Translations under genes and position numbers: made by a program | Shown: positions 33,287 to 42,284 of the stretch, in pieces | Position numbering within the stretch: position 1 is the first letter of the stretch | Layout: each line of letters opens with the position of its first letter | The notes under the pieces: model-generated | What the model saw: the letters and a program-made list of their open reading frames with translations, nothing else | Told to the model about the DNA's origin: nothing | Database searches by the model: none | Assembly (NCBI RefSeq): GCF_000282095.2 | Contig: NZ_AKKC02000014.1 | Coordinates: 124,001 to 188,000, forward strand | Source of the DNA: Rhizobium sp. CF080 | Lineage (GTDB): Bacteria > Pseudomonadota > Alphaproteobacteria > Rhizobiales > Rhizobiaceae | Length of the DNA stretch: 64,000 nt | Reading direction: 5' to 3'

Positions 33287-34204
33287 TTGGCCCGTCGCTA
33301 CAGCATCTATGACGTCTTCACCGACAGACGACTTGCCGGCAATCCGCTGGCCGTAATCTTCGACGGAAACGGCCTTGACGACGACAGCATGCAGGCGATC
33401 GCCAGGGAGATGAACCTCTCCGAGACGGTGTTCGTGCAGGCCTCCGCGAATGCCGCCTACGCTGCGCGCCTGCGCATCTTCACGCCGGGCAGGGAACTGC
33501 CCTTCGCGGGCCATCCGACCGTCGGAACGGCGGTGGCGCTCGCCGAACTCAATCACGGGTCGGAAGACGCCGATAGGGATCTCGTCTGCGTGCTGGAGGA
33601 GAATGTCGGGCCGGTGCGTTGCGCCGTGCGGCTTCGCGCCGGCGAGGCTGGTTTTGCCGAATTCGACCTGCCGAGACGGCCGTTGCAGATCGAGCTTCCG
33701 CTCGACCGGCAGGGGCTCGCCGATGCGCTGAGCGTCAAGTCGACGGATATCGGCTTCGAAAACCATGTCGCTTCCATCTGGAGCGCCGGCGTACCCTTCC
33801 TGATGATTCCGCTGCATAATCTCGCGACGGTCCAGAACCTCGAATTCGACACGGCTTTGTGGGAAAAGGCGGCGCCGTTCGTGGAGGGGGCGCTCGCATC
33901 GGCTTACGTCTATTGCCGCAGCGGCGTGAACCACCAGGCGAAATTTCATGCCCGGATGTTCTCGCCGGACATGGGGATTTCCGAGGATCCGGCAACGGGT
34001 GCTGCGGTTGCCGCACTCTCCGGCGCGATCCGGCATTTCGACGCGCTGCCGGACGGCCATCATCCCGTGCTGGTGGAACAGGGAGTGGAGATGGGACGCC
34101 CGTCCTTCATCCACCTGCATATCGACGTGAAGGAGGGGGAGATCGCCAGAGCACGGATCGGCGGCCAGGCGATCAAGGTCGCCGAAGGTATGCTGCATCT
34201 CTGA
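33287..34204 (+). CDS. PhzF-family isomerase/epimerase
   Basis: This 305-residue member of the PhzF/DapF-like fold has FTDRRLAGNPLAVIFDGNGL at the start, the catalytic glutamate in MNLSETVFV near 46, RIFTPGRELPFAGHPTVGT near 70-88 and DPATGAAVAALSG near 240. GGGGAGG at 33275-33281 fits the TTG start at 33287. The family catalyses isomerisations such as in phenazine synthesis; no phenazine genes are nearby, so the substrate is unknown. Confidence 0.9.
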   Translation: MARRYSIYDVFTDRRLAGNPLAVIFDGNGLDDDSMQAIAREMNLSETVFVQASANAAYAARLRIFTPGRELPFAGHPTVGTAVALAELNHGSEDADRDLVCVLEENVGPVRCAVRLRAGEAGFAEFDLPRRPLQIELPLDRQGLADALSVKSTDIGFENHVASIWSAGVPFLMIPLHNLATVQNLEFDTALWEKAAPFVEGALASAYVYCRSGVNHQAKFHARMFSPDMGISEDPATGAAVAALSGAIRHFDALPDGHHPVLVEQGVEMGRPSFIHLHIDVKEGEIARARIGGQAIKVAEGMLHL

Positions 34205-34365
34205 ATTTCGGAGCCTTGTCGAAGGTTGCGATATTGTGACGCACTAAAGTCTTGAAATTTCTGGTTTTGAGCCGTTTTCGGGATTGCCGCGATGTTTCGA
34301 TTGGGTGGGAAATTTGGCCCGGATGATTTTTTGCCCGGTCAGTCGAATAATTTTGGCCAAGCCGC

Positions 34366-34394
34366 TAGACAAGCCGAACGATCCCCTTTATACG
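34366..34394 (+). promoter_or_regulatory. Promoter of tRNA-Lys
   Basis: TAGACA (34366-34371), a 17-base spacer and TATACG (34389-34394) form a good sigma-70 promoter 44 bp before the tRNA. The same TATACG -10 box is used upstream of the TetR gene at 21112. Confidence 0.6.
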
Positions 34395-34437
34395 CCCCTC
34401 ACACCGCTGGCGAGCACGCCTCGCACAGATGGTTCTT

Positions 34438-34513
<76 letters not shown>

Positions 34514-34659
34514 TCTCCTCCTTTGAAGAGTTGGTTTTGTCGAGGCGCATGTCGCCCTGTCATCATCCGTGATCTCCAATCCCGTTTCTTTTATTCCTCC
34601 GGCGGGAACTCCGGCACCTGATTCGGCATTTGGTGCGAAACGGAAATCGGAGCGCGGTC

Positions 34660-35415
34660 GTGAAGCCAATTCTTTTGCTCTTGGGGAGCCTTGTCCTGCT
34701 CGTCCTGGTGTTCCTGAGCGGTGTGATCATCACCGCCAACGTAATCGCAGAACCCGAGCCCCATAAATTCGCCCATATAGACACGCCGGATCTGTGGACC
34801 TCCCAGCCGAAGGCTGTCGATGCCGCCCGCCAGGATTATCAGCGTCTGCCCACTGTGACGCCTCCGGTTTCAGTTGCGGCCGATGCACCGAAGGCGCCCG
34901 CCGTCCAGGAGATCACCGCAGGTGCGACCGTCGATCATGCCGCGACCGCGTCCATCACTCCGCAGCTGCCGGGCGACATGCCCAAGCCGCAGGAACAGAG
35001 GAACGCCATGGTCGAGCCGGCGCAGGCCGACTGGTGCTACGCGCGATACAAGTCCTATCGTATCGAGGACAACAGCTACCAACCCTTCAGCGGCGGTCCC
35101 CGGCGGCAATGCCAGGCACCAGGCGCTTCACCGGTCGAAACTGTTTCTGCCGCACCTATGCCTGACCAGCCGCAAGCCCCGCAGATACAGAATGAATTGC
35201 AGCCGCTTTCGGAGAACCCCGCCGCGCGTGTCAATCAGCGGGCCGACGAGGGAGCGGCGGGCTATGCGCAGTCGCAGGCAGTCAGTATCGGCACGCCGGC
35301 CGGATCCCATGAGGAATGGTGCTTTGCCCGATACCGGTCCTACCAGGTCGAGGACAACAGCTATCAGCCCTTCGCCGGCGGCCCGCGCCGCCAGTGCCAG
35401 TCGCCTTTCGGCTGA
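34660..35415 (+). CDS. Membrane-anchored protein with two BA14K motifs
   Basis: This 251-residue protein has one N-terminal transmembrane segment (about 4-28), a Pro/Ala-rich linker and two copies of the BA14K signature at residues about 124-151 and 219-246 (WC-x-ARY-x-SY...EDNSYQPF...GGPRRQC). The two copies are also close at DNA level, pointing to internal duplication. BA14K was described as an immunoreactive Brucella protein with lectin-like properties; single-copy relatives are common in Rhizobiales. GTG 34660 has GGAG 7 bases upstream. It lies just after tRNA-Lys. Confidence 0.85.
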   Translation: MKPILLLLGSLVLLVLVFLSGVIITANVIAEPEPHKFAHIDTPDLWTSQPKAVDAARQDYQRLPTVTPPVSVAADAPKAPAVQEITAGATVDHAATASITPQLPGDMPKPQEQRNAMVEPAQADWCYARYKSYRIEDNSYQPFSGGPRRQCQAPGASPVETVSAAPMPDQPQAPQIQNELQPLSENPAARVNQRADEGAAGYAQSQAVSIGTPAGSHEEWCFARYRSYQVEDNSYQPFAGGPRRQCQSPFG

Positions 35416-35424
35416 CCGCGGGCT

Positions 35425-36366
35425 TCAGGCCGCGCGGTCGACCAGGGTCTTCGCCATCATCATATGTACGCCCTTGCAGCCGTTGACGGTCTGGGTGATG
35501 CGCAGGTCGCCGGCGAGACTGCAGAGCGTATAGGCATCTTCCCGCGACAGGCCACCCTTTTCGCCAAGCAGCACGATCATATCGCGCAGTGCCATGACGG
35601 CGCATTGGTCGAGGTCCGGATCCATGCCCATGGTGATGTAGTGCGTCGGCGTCTCTGCACGGGGATAGGTGAAATCGAGGTCCTCGCGCACGGTGAGCTG
35701 GAAAGTGCCGCGCAATGCCGTTTCGATGGCGGTGATGCAGACCTCGCCGTCCCCTTGCGCGCCATGGCCGTCGCCGCAGGAAAACAGCGCGCCTTCGTTG
35801 AAGATCGGCAGATAGAGGGTGGTGCCGGCGACCAGTTCCTTGTTGTCGATATTGCCGGCATGCGAACGTGGCATGATCGAGGTGATGCGGCCCCAGTTCG
35901 GTGGCGGAGCGACACCCATGACCCCGAAAAAGGGCGCCAGCGGCAGGTCGAGACCCCAGGGCAGGCGGCCGACATTCTTCTGCTTGTCGAGCGGGATGGT
36001 GATCATCCGCGGCGTCTCGAAATCGTAGGGAAGGGTGCCTGCAAGCGGGCGGATGACGTTATAGCCCCAGTCCTGGCGCAGCTCGACATCGAGGATCTTC
36101 ACCTCCAGGACCTGGCCGGGCTTGGCGCCGCGCACGGCAACCGGACCGGTCAGGATATGGCCTTGCATGATCGGCCGGCAGTTTTCGTGAATTTCGAGAT
36201 GTTCGGGAAGGATGGTGAACCCTTCCTTGGGCAGAACTTCCGCCGGGCCGGAGACGGAATCGATCACCACGGTGTCGCCGCTGTCGATTGTCAGCACCGG
36301 TTCCAGGGCAGCGTCGAAATAACCCCAGGCGCAGGTTTTCGAAGACGCGGCGACGTGATGCTTCAT
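35425..36366 (-). CDS. Acetamidase/formamidase family protein
   Basis: This 313-residue FmdA_AmdA-family amidase has the MQGHILTGPVAVRGAKPGQVLEV region, GVMGVAPPPNWG near 150 and the conserved CGDGHGAQGDGEVC motif near 197. The family hydrolyses formamide or acetamide. AAGGGGAG precedes the ATG. It could in principle use amides from the nitrile hydratase 28 kb away, but that is not shown. A LysR gene lies upstream on the same strand. Confidence 0.9.
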   Translation of the reverse strand: MKHHVAASSKTCAWGYFDAALEPVLTIDSGDTVVIDSVSGPAEVLPKEGFTILPEHLEIHENCRPIMQGHILTGPVAVRGAKPGQVLEVKILDVELRQDWGYNVIRPLAGTLPYDFETPRMITIPLDKQKNVGRLPWGLDLPLAPFFGVMGVAPPPNWGRITSIMPRSHAGNIDNKELVAGTTLYLPIFNEGALFSCGDGHGAQGDGEVCITAIETALRGTFQLTVREDLDFTYPRAETPTHYITMGMDPDLDQCAVMALRDMIVLLGEKGGLSREDAYTLCSLAGDLRITQTVNGCKGVHMMMAKTLVDRAA

Positions 36367-36438
36367 GGTCTAGCTCCCCTTGTTTGATCAAAAAGAGACT
36401 ATTCGATTCCGCAGGCTGCACCAGTCCGCAAATCCAGC

Positions 36439-37344
36439 CTATTCGCCTTCGCGGCGATTGATTTCATGGATGAGATCGACGAAAGCGCGCAGCTTGGCAG
36501 GCAGATGCCGGCGGCCCGGATAATAGAGGCAGAGGCCGGGATAGGGCGGTGTCCAGTCGCCGAGAACCTGAATCAACCGGCCGGCCGCGACATCGTCGGC
36601 CACCTGCCATTCGTTGAGATAGGCAAGCCCAGCGCCTTCGCGGGCCGCGCGCAGCATCAGGTCGCTTTCGTCGAGGATGAGCGGGCCGGGCACGTCGATC
36701 GTAAACGCCTCGCCGCGCTTCTCGAATTCCCAGCGATAGATCGAACCACTCGCCATGCGGGCGCGGATGCAGCGGTGGGCGTTGAGATCGGCCGGCACGA
36801 GCGGTTTCTCGCGGCCTTCGAAATAGGCAGGCGAGCCGACGATGGCGGGCCGGATCGTCCGGCCGACCGGAATGGCGATCATGTCGGGCGGCACGGTTTC
36901 GAGGATGCGAACGCCGGCATCGAAGCCTTGGGCGTTGATATCGACGAGCGCGCCTTCGGTGAGGACCTCGACATTCATCTGCGGATACCGGTGGAGGTAT
37001 TCCAGCACCAGCGGTGTGAGGATCATCCGCGCCGCGCCGAGCGCGGTGTTGATGCGTAGCGTGCCGGAGGGCTCGGAACGGTGTTCGTCGGCAAGGTCGA
37101 TGGCGCTGCGGATTGCCGCAAGCGCCGGCGTCACCTCGGCGACGAACTGCTCGCCGGCGGATGACAGGGTGACGCTGCGGGTGGTGCGATTGAAGAGGCG
37201 GATGCCGAGCCGGGCTTCGAGCGACGCGATCTGCTGGCTGAGGGCCGATGAGGAGACGCCGAGTTCGCGGGCGGCGGCCCGAAAGCCGCCGCGGCTCGCG
37301 ACAGTCACCACCGCTTCCAGTTCGGCCAAGCTTCCCCGCATCAT
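36439..37344 (-). CDS. LysR-family regulator
   Basis: This 301-residue LTTR has an N-terminal HTH (FRAAARELGVSSSALSQQIASLEARLGIRLFNR, quoted in part) and a C-terminal periplasmic-binding-like effector domain. It is divergent from the aldehyde dehydrogenase with three CTTATC-type boxes between them, so it is the likely controller of that gene. Confidence 0.92.
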   Translation of the reverse strand: MMRGSLAELEAVVTVASRGGFRAAARELGVSSSALSQQIASLEARLGIRLFNRTTRSVTLSSAGEQFVAEVTPALAAIRSAIDLADEHRSEPSGTLRINTALGAARMILTPLVLEYLHRYPQMNVEVLTEGALVDINAQGFDAGVRILETVPPDMIAIPVGRTIRPAIVGSPAYFEGREKPLVPADLNAHRCIRARMASGSIYRWEFEKRGEAFTIDVPGPLILDESDLMLRAAREGAGLAYLNEWQVADDVAAGRLIQVLGDWTPPYPGLCLYYPGRRHLPAKLRAFVDLIHEINRREGE

Positions 37345-37356
37345 TGTCCGTATTTC

Positions 37357-37415
37357 CTTATCAGCTTGCGACGCTTTGGGCAGCTTATCAGATCAATCGC
37401 GGGGTGCCAGATAAG
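37357..37415. promoter_or_regulatory. Candidate LysR binding region (CTTATC boxes)
   Basis: CTTATCAG occurs at 37357-37364 and 37384-37391, and the inverted GATAAG at 37410-37415. The last two form an inverted pair. The spread of about 60 bp matches typical LysR recognition plus activation sites in the divergent promoter region. Confidence 0.4.
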
Positions 37416-37440
37416 GCCCATCGAACACAGGAGAAAACCG

Positions 37441-38856
37441 ATGCGCACTATTACCCAAATCTATATCGACGGCGCCTTCGTCAGCCCACATGGCGAGGAA
37501 ACGGCCGACCTTTTCAACCCGTCGACCGAGGAGAAGATCGGCACGGTCCGGCTTGGCGATCGCCAGGATGCCCGGGCCGCGATCGCCGCTGCCAAGCGCG
37601 CTTTTCCGGCCTTTTCGAAGACCAGCAAGGCCGAGCGGATCGACATGCTGAAGCGGCTCAGCGCCGCAGTCTCTGCCCGCACCGAGGAACTGACGGCCGC
37701 GATGGCCGAGGAATACGGCGCGCCGCATTATTTCACCGGCTTTTCCGTGCTGCATGCCGCCTCGGCCTTCCTCAACATGGCCGAGACGTTGGAAGGCTAT
37801 GATTTCACCCGGCAGATCGGCCGGGCCGAGGTGACCATGCAGCCGCTCGGCGTGGTGGCGGCCATCACGCCGTGGAACAGCAATTACGGCTTCATCTGCG
37901 GCAAGCTTGCCACTGCCATCGCCGCCGGTTCGACGATCGTCATCAAGCCGAGCGAGATGAGCGCCATCCAGACTCAGTTGCTCACCGAATGCCTGCATGC
38001 GGCGGGTCTCCCCAAGGGCGTCTTCAACATCGTCAACGGCCGCGGAGATGTGGTGGGGGCGGAATTCAGCGTCCATCCGGATATCGCCAAGGTGACCTTC
38101 ACGGGCTCGACCGCTGTCGGCAGGCAAATCCTCAAAGCCGGCGCCGAGACGCTGAAGCGGGTTACCCTGGAACTCGGCGGCAAGGGGCCGAACATCATTC
38201 TTGCGGATGCCGATCTCGGTCAGGCAATCCCGACGGTGCTGATGATGGGGCTCGGCAATAGCGGCCAGGCTTGCGTAGCCGGCACGCGCATCCTGGCGCC
38301 GGCGAGCCGGTTGACGGAAATTCTCGCAGGCCTCAAGGCCGGCATCGAGGCGGTGAAGACCGGCGATCCGAAGGACCCACAGGTGCGGGTCGGGCCGATG
38401 GTCAGCCAGAAGCAGTTCGACCGGGTGCAATCCTATATCCGGCTTGGGCGGGAAGAGGGTGCCGAGATCCTTGCCGGCGGCGAGGGGCGTCCTGATGGGC
38501 TGGAGCGCGGCTGGTTCATCCGGCCGACGATCTTTACCAGCGTCACCAATGAGATGCGGATCGCCCGCGAGGAGATTTTCGGACCTGTCCTGGTGGTCAT
38601 TCCCTACAAGGACGAGGAGGATGCGATCCGGATTGCCAACGACACGAGCTACGGGTTGCAGGCCTATGTCCACAGTAGCGATCTCGACCACTCCAGGAAA
38701 ATCGCTGACCGGCTGGAATCCGGGCGGGTGGTGATCAACGGCGCGCCGCATGAGCCGCTGGCTCCGTTCGGCGGCTTCAAGCAATCGGGGATCGGCCGCG
38801 AATATGGTCGCTTCGGGCTCGAAGCGATGCTGGAGCCGCGTGCGGTTCTGGTCTGA
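37441..38856 (+). CDS. NAD(P)-dependent aldehyde dehydrogenase
   Basis: This 471-residue aldehyde dehydrogenase has the PWNSN motif near 143 (substrate Asn), the general base Glu in LELGGKGP near 245 and the nucleophile Cys in SGQACVAGTR near 279. EEIFGPV is near 377. Length is typical. It is divergent from the LysR gene and followed by a convergent MFS gene. Substrate unknown. Confidence 0.93.
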   Translation: MRTITQIYIDGAFVSPHGEETADLFNPSTEEKIGTVRLGDRQDARAAIAAAKRAFPAFSKTSKAERIDMLKRLSAAVSARTEELTAAMAEEYGAPHYFTGFSVLHAASAFLNMAETLEGYDFTRQIGRAEVTMQPLGVVAAITPWNSNYGFICGKLATAIAAGSTIVIKPSEMSAIQTQLLTECLHAAGLPKGVFNIVNGRGDVVGAEFSVHPDIAKVTFTGSTAVGRQILKAGAETLKRVTLELGGKGPNIILADADLGQAIPTVLMMGLGNSGQACVAGTRILAPASRLTEILAGLKAGIEAVKTGDPKDPQVRVGPMVSQKQFDRVQSYIRLGREEGAEILAGGEGRPDGLERGWFIRPTIFTSVTNEMRIAREEIFGPVLVVIPYKDEEDAIRIANDTSYGLQAYVHSSDLDHSRKIADRLESGRVVINGAPHEPLAPFGGFKQSGIGREYGRFGLEAMLEPRAVLV

Positions 38857-38895
38857 GTTCGAGGATGAAGCGGAGGGTGGCAGTAACCGCCCTTC

Positions 38896-40101
38896 TCACG
38901 CCGTTCTGGTGGTCTCGTGGCTTGTCGCGGCGATGCGGCGTTCCGTCTGGCGCAGGCAAAGCGCCAGAACCAGGCCGAGCCCGGTTGCCGCGGCGATATA
39001 GAACGGAGCGCCCTGCCAGCCCGATGCTGCGACGATCGAGGCGAGCATCATCGGTCCGAAGACCTGGCCGATATTGGAGCCTTGCATGACGAAGCCGCTG
39101 AACGTTCCGACGAGATCGCGGCGCGGCGCATAGACGGGCAGCGAGCCCATGATGGTTGCCGGCAGCACGCCGCCCGACACGGCATAGAGCACCGAGGCCC
39201 CATAACGCACCCAGAGCGGGAAGCTATGGCCGAAGACGATAAAGGCGGTCAGTGTCAGCATCACGCAGGGACCGCCGATCAGCACCCAGCGCGGGGCGCC
39301 CCAGCGGGCGAAAACGCCGCCGAGCACGTTGCCGACGCCGTTCGCGAGCACGGCAAGCGCCGTCATGATCGAAGCTGCGGTCAGGCCGATGCCCATTTCC
39401 TCGATCAGCAGCGTCGGCAGGAAGCCGAAGACCGACATGAAGCTGGCGCTGTAGGCGACGAAAATGCCGGACAGGATCCAGGATACCGGCCGGGACGCGG
39501 TGAGTTTAACGGCCGTCAGCAGCGACGTTGCGGGATGTCCGACAGTCTGCGGCTTGGGAACGCGCATCAGCAGCAGTGCGATCATCGGGATGACACTGAG
39601 CATGGCGGCAAAGATCCAGGAGCCCTGCCAGCCGAAGCTCGGCAGCAGGAAGGGCGAGATCATCATCATCACCGAAACGCCGACCGGCATCCAGATGCCC
39701 CATATCGCGAAAGCCAGCCCCGTATCGCGCGACGCCACCGAGGCGGCGATCAGGCCGGGGGCTGCGACCGAGACCATGATGAGGCCGACGCTTTCCAGCA
39801 CTCGGCTGGCGAAGATTATCGTTTCCGAATGAGTGAGGGCGCCGATCAGGCTGCCGGCGATCAGCAGTGCGAGGCCGAGAATCATGGCACGGCGGTGCGT
39901 CAGGTAGTCGGTGAAACGGCCGATCAGGACACCGCAGACCGCGCCGAGCGCGCTTGAGAGACCCATCAGCCAGCCGGCGGCGACGAGATCCATGCCGAGT
40001 TCGGAGCGCAGCGTGGGGAGGGCGGGCGGTACCTTGCCAACATGCAGGGCCGCGGCAACGCCACCCAGAACGGCGATTGTGACATGTCCCCAACGCGTCA
40101 T
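38896..40101 (-). CDS. MFS transporter
   Basis: This protein of about 401 residues has 12 hydrophobic segments and the MFS loop GRFTDYLTHRRAMILG between segments 2 and 3. I start at 40101 (MTRWGHV), where the fold begins; an ATG at 40128 would add nine residues, and neither has a good ribosome site. It could export or import a small organic substrate. It is convergent with the aldehyde dehydrogenase gene. The 235 bp between its start and the next gene (40337) hold nothing I can support. Confidence 0.88.
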   Translation of the reverse strand: MTRWGHVTIAVLGGVAAALHVGKVPPALPTLRSELGMDLVAAGWLMGLSSALGAVCGVLIGRFTDYLTHRRAMILGLALLIAGSLIGALTHSETIIFASRVLESVGLIMVSVAAPGLIAASVASRDTGLAFAIWGIWMPVGVSVMMMISPFLLPSFGWQGSWIFAAMLSVIPMIALLLMRVPKPQTVGHPATSLLTAVKLTASRPVSWILSGIFVAYSASFMSVFGFLPTLLIEEMGIGLTAASIMTALAVLANGVGNVLGGVFARWGAPRWVLIGGPCVMLTLTAFIVFGHSFPLWVRYGASVLYAVSGGVLPATIMGSLPVYAPRRDLVGTFSGFVMQGSNIGQVFGPMMLASIVAASGWQGAPFYIAAATGLGLVLALCLRQTERRIAATSHETTRTA

Positions 40102-40336
40102 GCTGTCTTTATTCCAGTCATCGAACAAACATCCGACCGCTTTATCACCCCCCTGCGAGTCGAGGCATAAATTCCATCGCGGAGGGCATGATTTCTTGGC
40201 CGACGCAGCAAACGGTGATGGAAGAGGGCTGGCCCTGATTGCCCTGTCGCACGGTGCAGCGTCGAGACAATGGCTCCACGGTCCCGCAAGGCACGATCGA
40301 TATCAGAGCCGTCGCCACGTCACTGGCAAGCCAAGC

Positions 40337-41272
40337 CTAACTTGCCTTGCGCATCTGTTCGCGGCTTTCCTCGACCTTGAGGTTCTGAACGAGCTTCGCG
40401 AGCCAATCGACGAAGACCCGCACCTTGTTGGAGAGGTGGCGGGTCTGCGGATAGACGATGTAGAGGGGCAGGGATTCGCAGTGCCAGTCAGGGAGAACTT
40501 CGACCAGTTCGCCCTTCTCCACCATCTCCTTCACCATGAAGCGCGGCGATTGAACGATGCCCATGCCGGAAATTGCTGCGTTCACATAGGTCCGACTATC
40601 GTTGACCGAGACGATGTAACGCGGATTGACCTCGATCTCCTCCTCGTCTCGGCGGAAATGCATGGGCATCACGCGGCCCGATTGAGCGTTGAGGTAACCG
40701 ACGCAGAAGTGCTCTTCCTCCAGATCCTTGGGACGCTCGGGGGTGCCGAAGTTGCGGATATAGAGCGGTGCGGCATAGGCATGCATGCCGATTTCGCCCA
40801 CCTTGCGGGCAATCAGCGACTGGTCGGTCGGTGTGCCGGCGCGAAGCGCGCAGTCGACGTTTTCGGCGATATAGTCGACCAGCCGGTCGCCGACGCCGAT
40901 GTCGAGCCTGATCTGCGGATAGCGCTTATGGAAATCGCATAAATTCGGGATGACGAGCAGGTCGGCGAAGGCGCCCGCCATTTCCACGCGCAGCCGCCCG
41001 GACGGCTGGGTCTGCGAATTCGACATGCTGCCGTCAAGCTCGTCGATCTCGGAGAGGAGCTGCATGGCCCGTTCGTAATAGAGCGCGCCGTCGGTCGTCA
41101 CCATGACCTTGCGGGTCGTGCGGTTGAGCAGCGTCGTGCGCAGATGGCCTTCGAGGCTCTGGACGAGATTGGTCACCGTCGTTTTGGGCATATTGAGAGT
41201 GGCCGCAGCCCGGGTGAAATTGCCGGTTTCCACGACGCGGACGAATACGCGCATTGCCGAAAGCTGATCCAT
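40337..41272 (-). CDS. LysR-family regulator, divergent from the RND operon
   Basis: This 311-residue LTTR has a typical N-terminal HTH (FTRAAATLNMPKTTVTNLVQSLE) and effector domain. It is divergent from the pseudo-hydrolase/RND operon, with a 31-bp dyad containing a T-N11-A core in the 157-bp gap. It is therefore the probable local controller of efflux, as for many LysR/RND pairs. Confidence 0.92.
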   Translation of the reverse strand: MDQLSAMRVFVRVVETGNFTRAAATLNMPKTTVTNLVQSLEGHLRTTLLNRTTRKVMVTTDGALYYERAMQLLSEIDELDGSMSNSQTQPSGRLRVEMAGAFADLLVIPNLCDFHKRYPQIRLDIGVGDRLVDYIAENVDCALRAGTPTDQSLIARKVGEIGMHAYAAPLYIRNFGTPERPKDLEEEHFCVGYLNAQSGRVMPMHFRRDEEEIEVNPRYIVSVNDSRTYVNAAISGMGIVQSPRFMVKEMVEKGELVEVLPDWHCESLPLYIVYPQTRHLSNKVRVFVDWLAKLVQNLKVEESREQMRKAS

Positions 41273-41294
41273 TGTCTTGATTCCTGCTGCGCCG

Positions 41295-41325
41295 CAACAT
41301 TGTTCCGAAATATGGAATAGTGTTG
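41295..41325. promoter_or_regulatory. LysR-type operator dyad at the RND operon
   Basis: CAACATTGTTCC (41295-41306), a seven-base centre, then GGAATAGTGTTG (41314-41325) match as inverted repeats in 10 of 12 positions. The core TCC-N7-GGA with flanking T and A is the LysR T-N11-A pattern. Confidence 0.55.
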
Positions 41326-41429
41326 TCGAATGCCGTTAGCTTGTGTGTTTTCACCCGAATAATAATATCAGGTTCAAGATAGACGGCAAGCACCCCGCTT
41401 TTACTAGGGGTTTGGCCGAGGGTTTTTCA

Positions 41430-42251
41430 ATGATCGCGCAATGGGAAAATATCGCGTTTGACAAGTCGGCCAAGCCGGCTGTCCCGATGCGCGTCTATGA
41501 AGGAGCCGCCAAGAGCAAGGTTCCGCCGCTGGTGCTTTACCTGCGGGGCGGGGCGTTTCTCAACGAACAGCGCGACGAAAACGAACGCCCGGTCGCCAAG
41601 GCACTGGCCGAAGCCGGGGCTGTGGTGCTCGAAGCTGATTATAGCAGCGTTTCGCAGAACATGTTTCCGCAGGCGATGGAATGTGCTTTCGCGGCACTTC
41701 ATTGCCTTGCCGGCCGGCGCAAGCAGTTCGGCAGCGCGAAATCGCTGCTTTTCGTGGCGGGCGACGAGGCGGGCGGCAACGTCGCGGCTGGCGTGGCGCT
41801 GAAGGCGCGCGACCTGATGCCGGGCGAGCTGAGCGGCCAGATCCTGCTGTCGCCGATGATCGACCCGATGATGACGACGCAATCCTTCCGCAAGGCGGAC
41901 GCGATCGGCATGGGCGAACGCTGGGCGGAGGGCTGGAGCCATTATCTCGGTTCCCATTGCGGGTTCCAGCATCCTTATGCGGCCCCTTGCCTCTGTTCGC
42001 GGCTTTCGGGTGTCGCACCGGCACTCATCGTGACATCGGAAGACGATCCGTTGCGCGATGAAACGCTCGGTTATGCGGCTCGTTTGAGTGAGGCCGGCGT
42101 TTCGGTCAGGCAGAAGATTTTCCCGGCCAGCTGCGGCTGGACGGGCATTTACAGAGAAGGCGACGGCAAGTGGATGAAGACGCTCTGCGCCGAGTTCACC
42201 GATTTCGTCCAAGAATTAAGTTCGAAGCATAGCATATTTGAAGGTAAATAA
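41430..42251 (+). CDS. Alpha/beta-hydrolase-fold protein lacking the catalytic serine (probable pseudoenzyme)
   Basis: This 273-residue protein aligns along its length with the HSL/carboxylesterase family, but its key residues are replaced. The oxyanion HGGG motif is RGGA at 39-42. The nucleophile elbow GDSAGG is GDEAGG at 111-116 (Glu113 for Ser). The catalytic His region reads SCGWTGIY. Only the acidic residue region (EDDPLRDE) is kept. GAGGG precedes the ATG at 41430. It is 33 bp upstream of the RND fusion-protein gene, so it is cotranscribed with an efflux pump. A substrate-binding or regulatory role is more likely than ester hydrolysis. Confidence 0.85.
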   Translation: MIAQWENIAFDKSAKPAVPMRVYEGAAKSKVPPLVLYLRGGAFLNEQRDENERPVAKALAEAGAVVLEADYSSVSQNMFPQAMECAFAALHCLAGRRKQFGSAKSLLFVAGDEAGGNVAAGVALKARDLMPGELSGQILLSPMIDPMMTTQSFRKADAIGMGERWAEGWSHYLGSHCGFQHPYAAPCLCSRLSGVAPALIVTSEDDPLRDETLGYAARLSEAGVSVRQKIFPASCGWTGIYREGDGKWMKTLCAEFTDFVQELSSKHSIFEGK

Positions 42252-42284
42252 CGGCCGACTCCCAAGGCCGTAAGGAGACTACAG

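Noticed and set aside
40188..40238. 16-codon ORF between the MFS and LysR genes
   Set aside because: Too short, no ribosome site, no composition signal; treated as noncoding.
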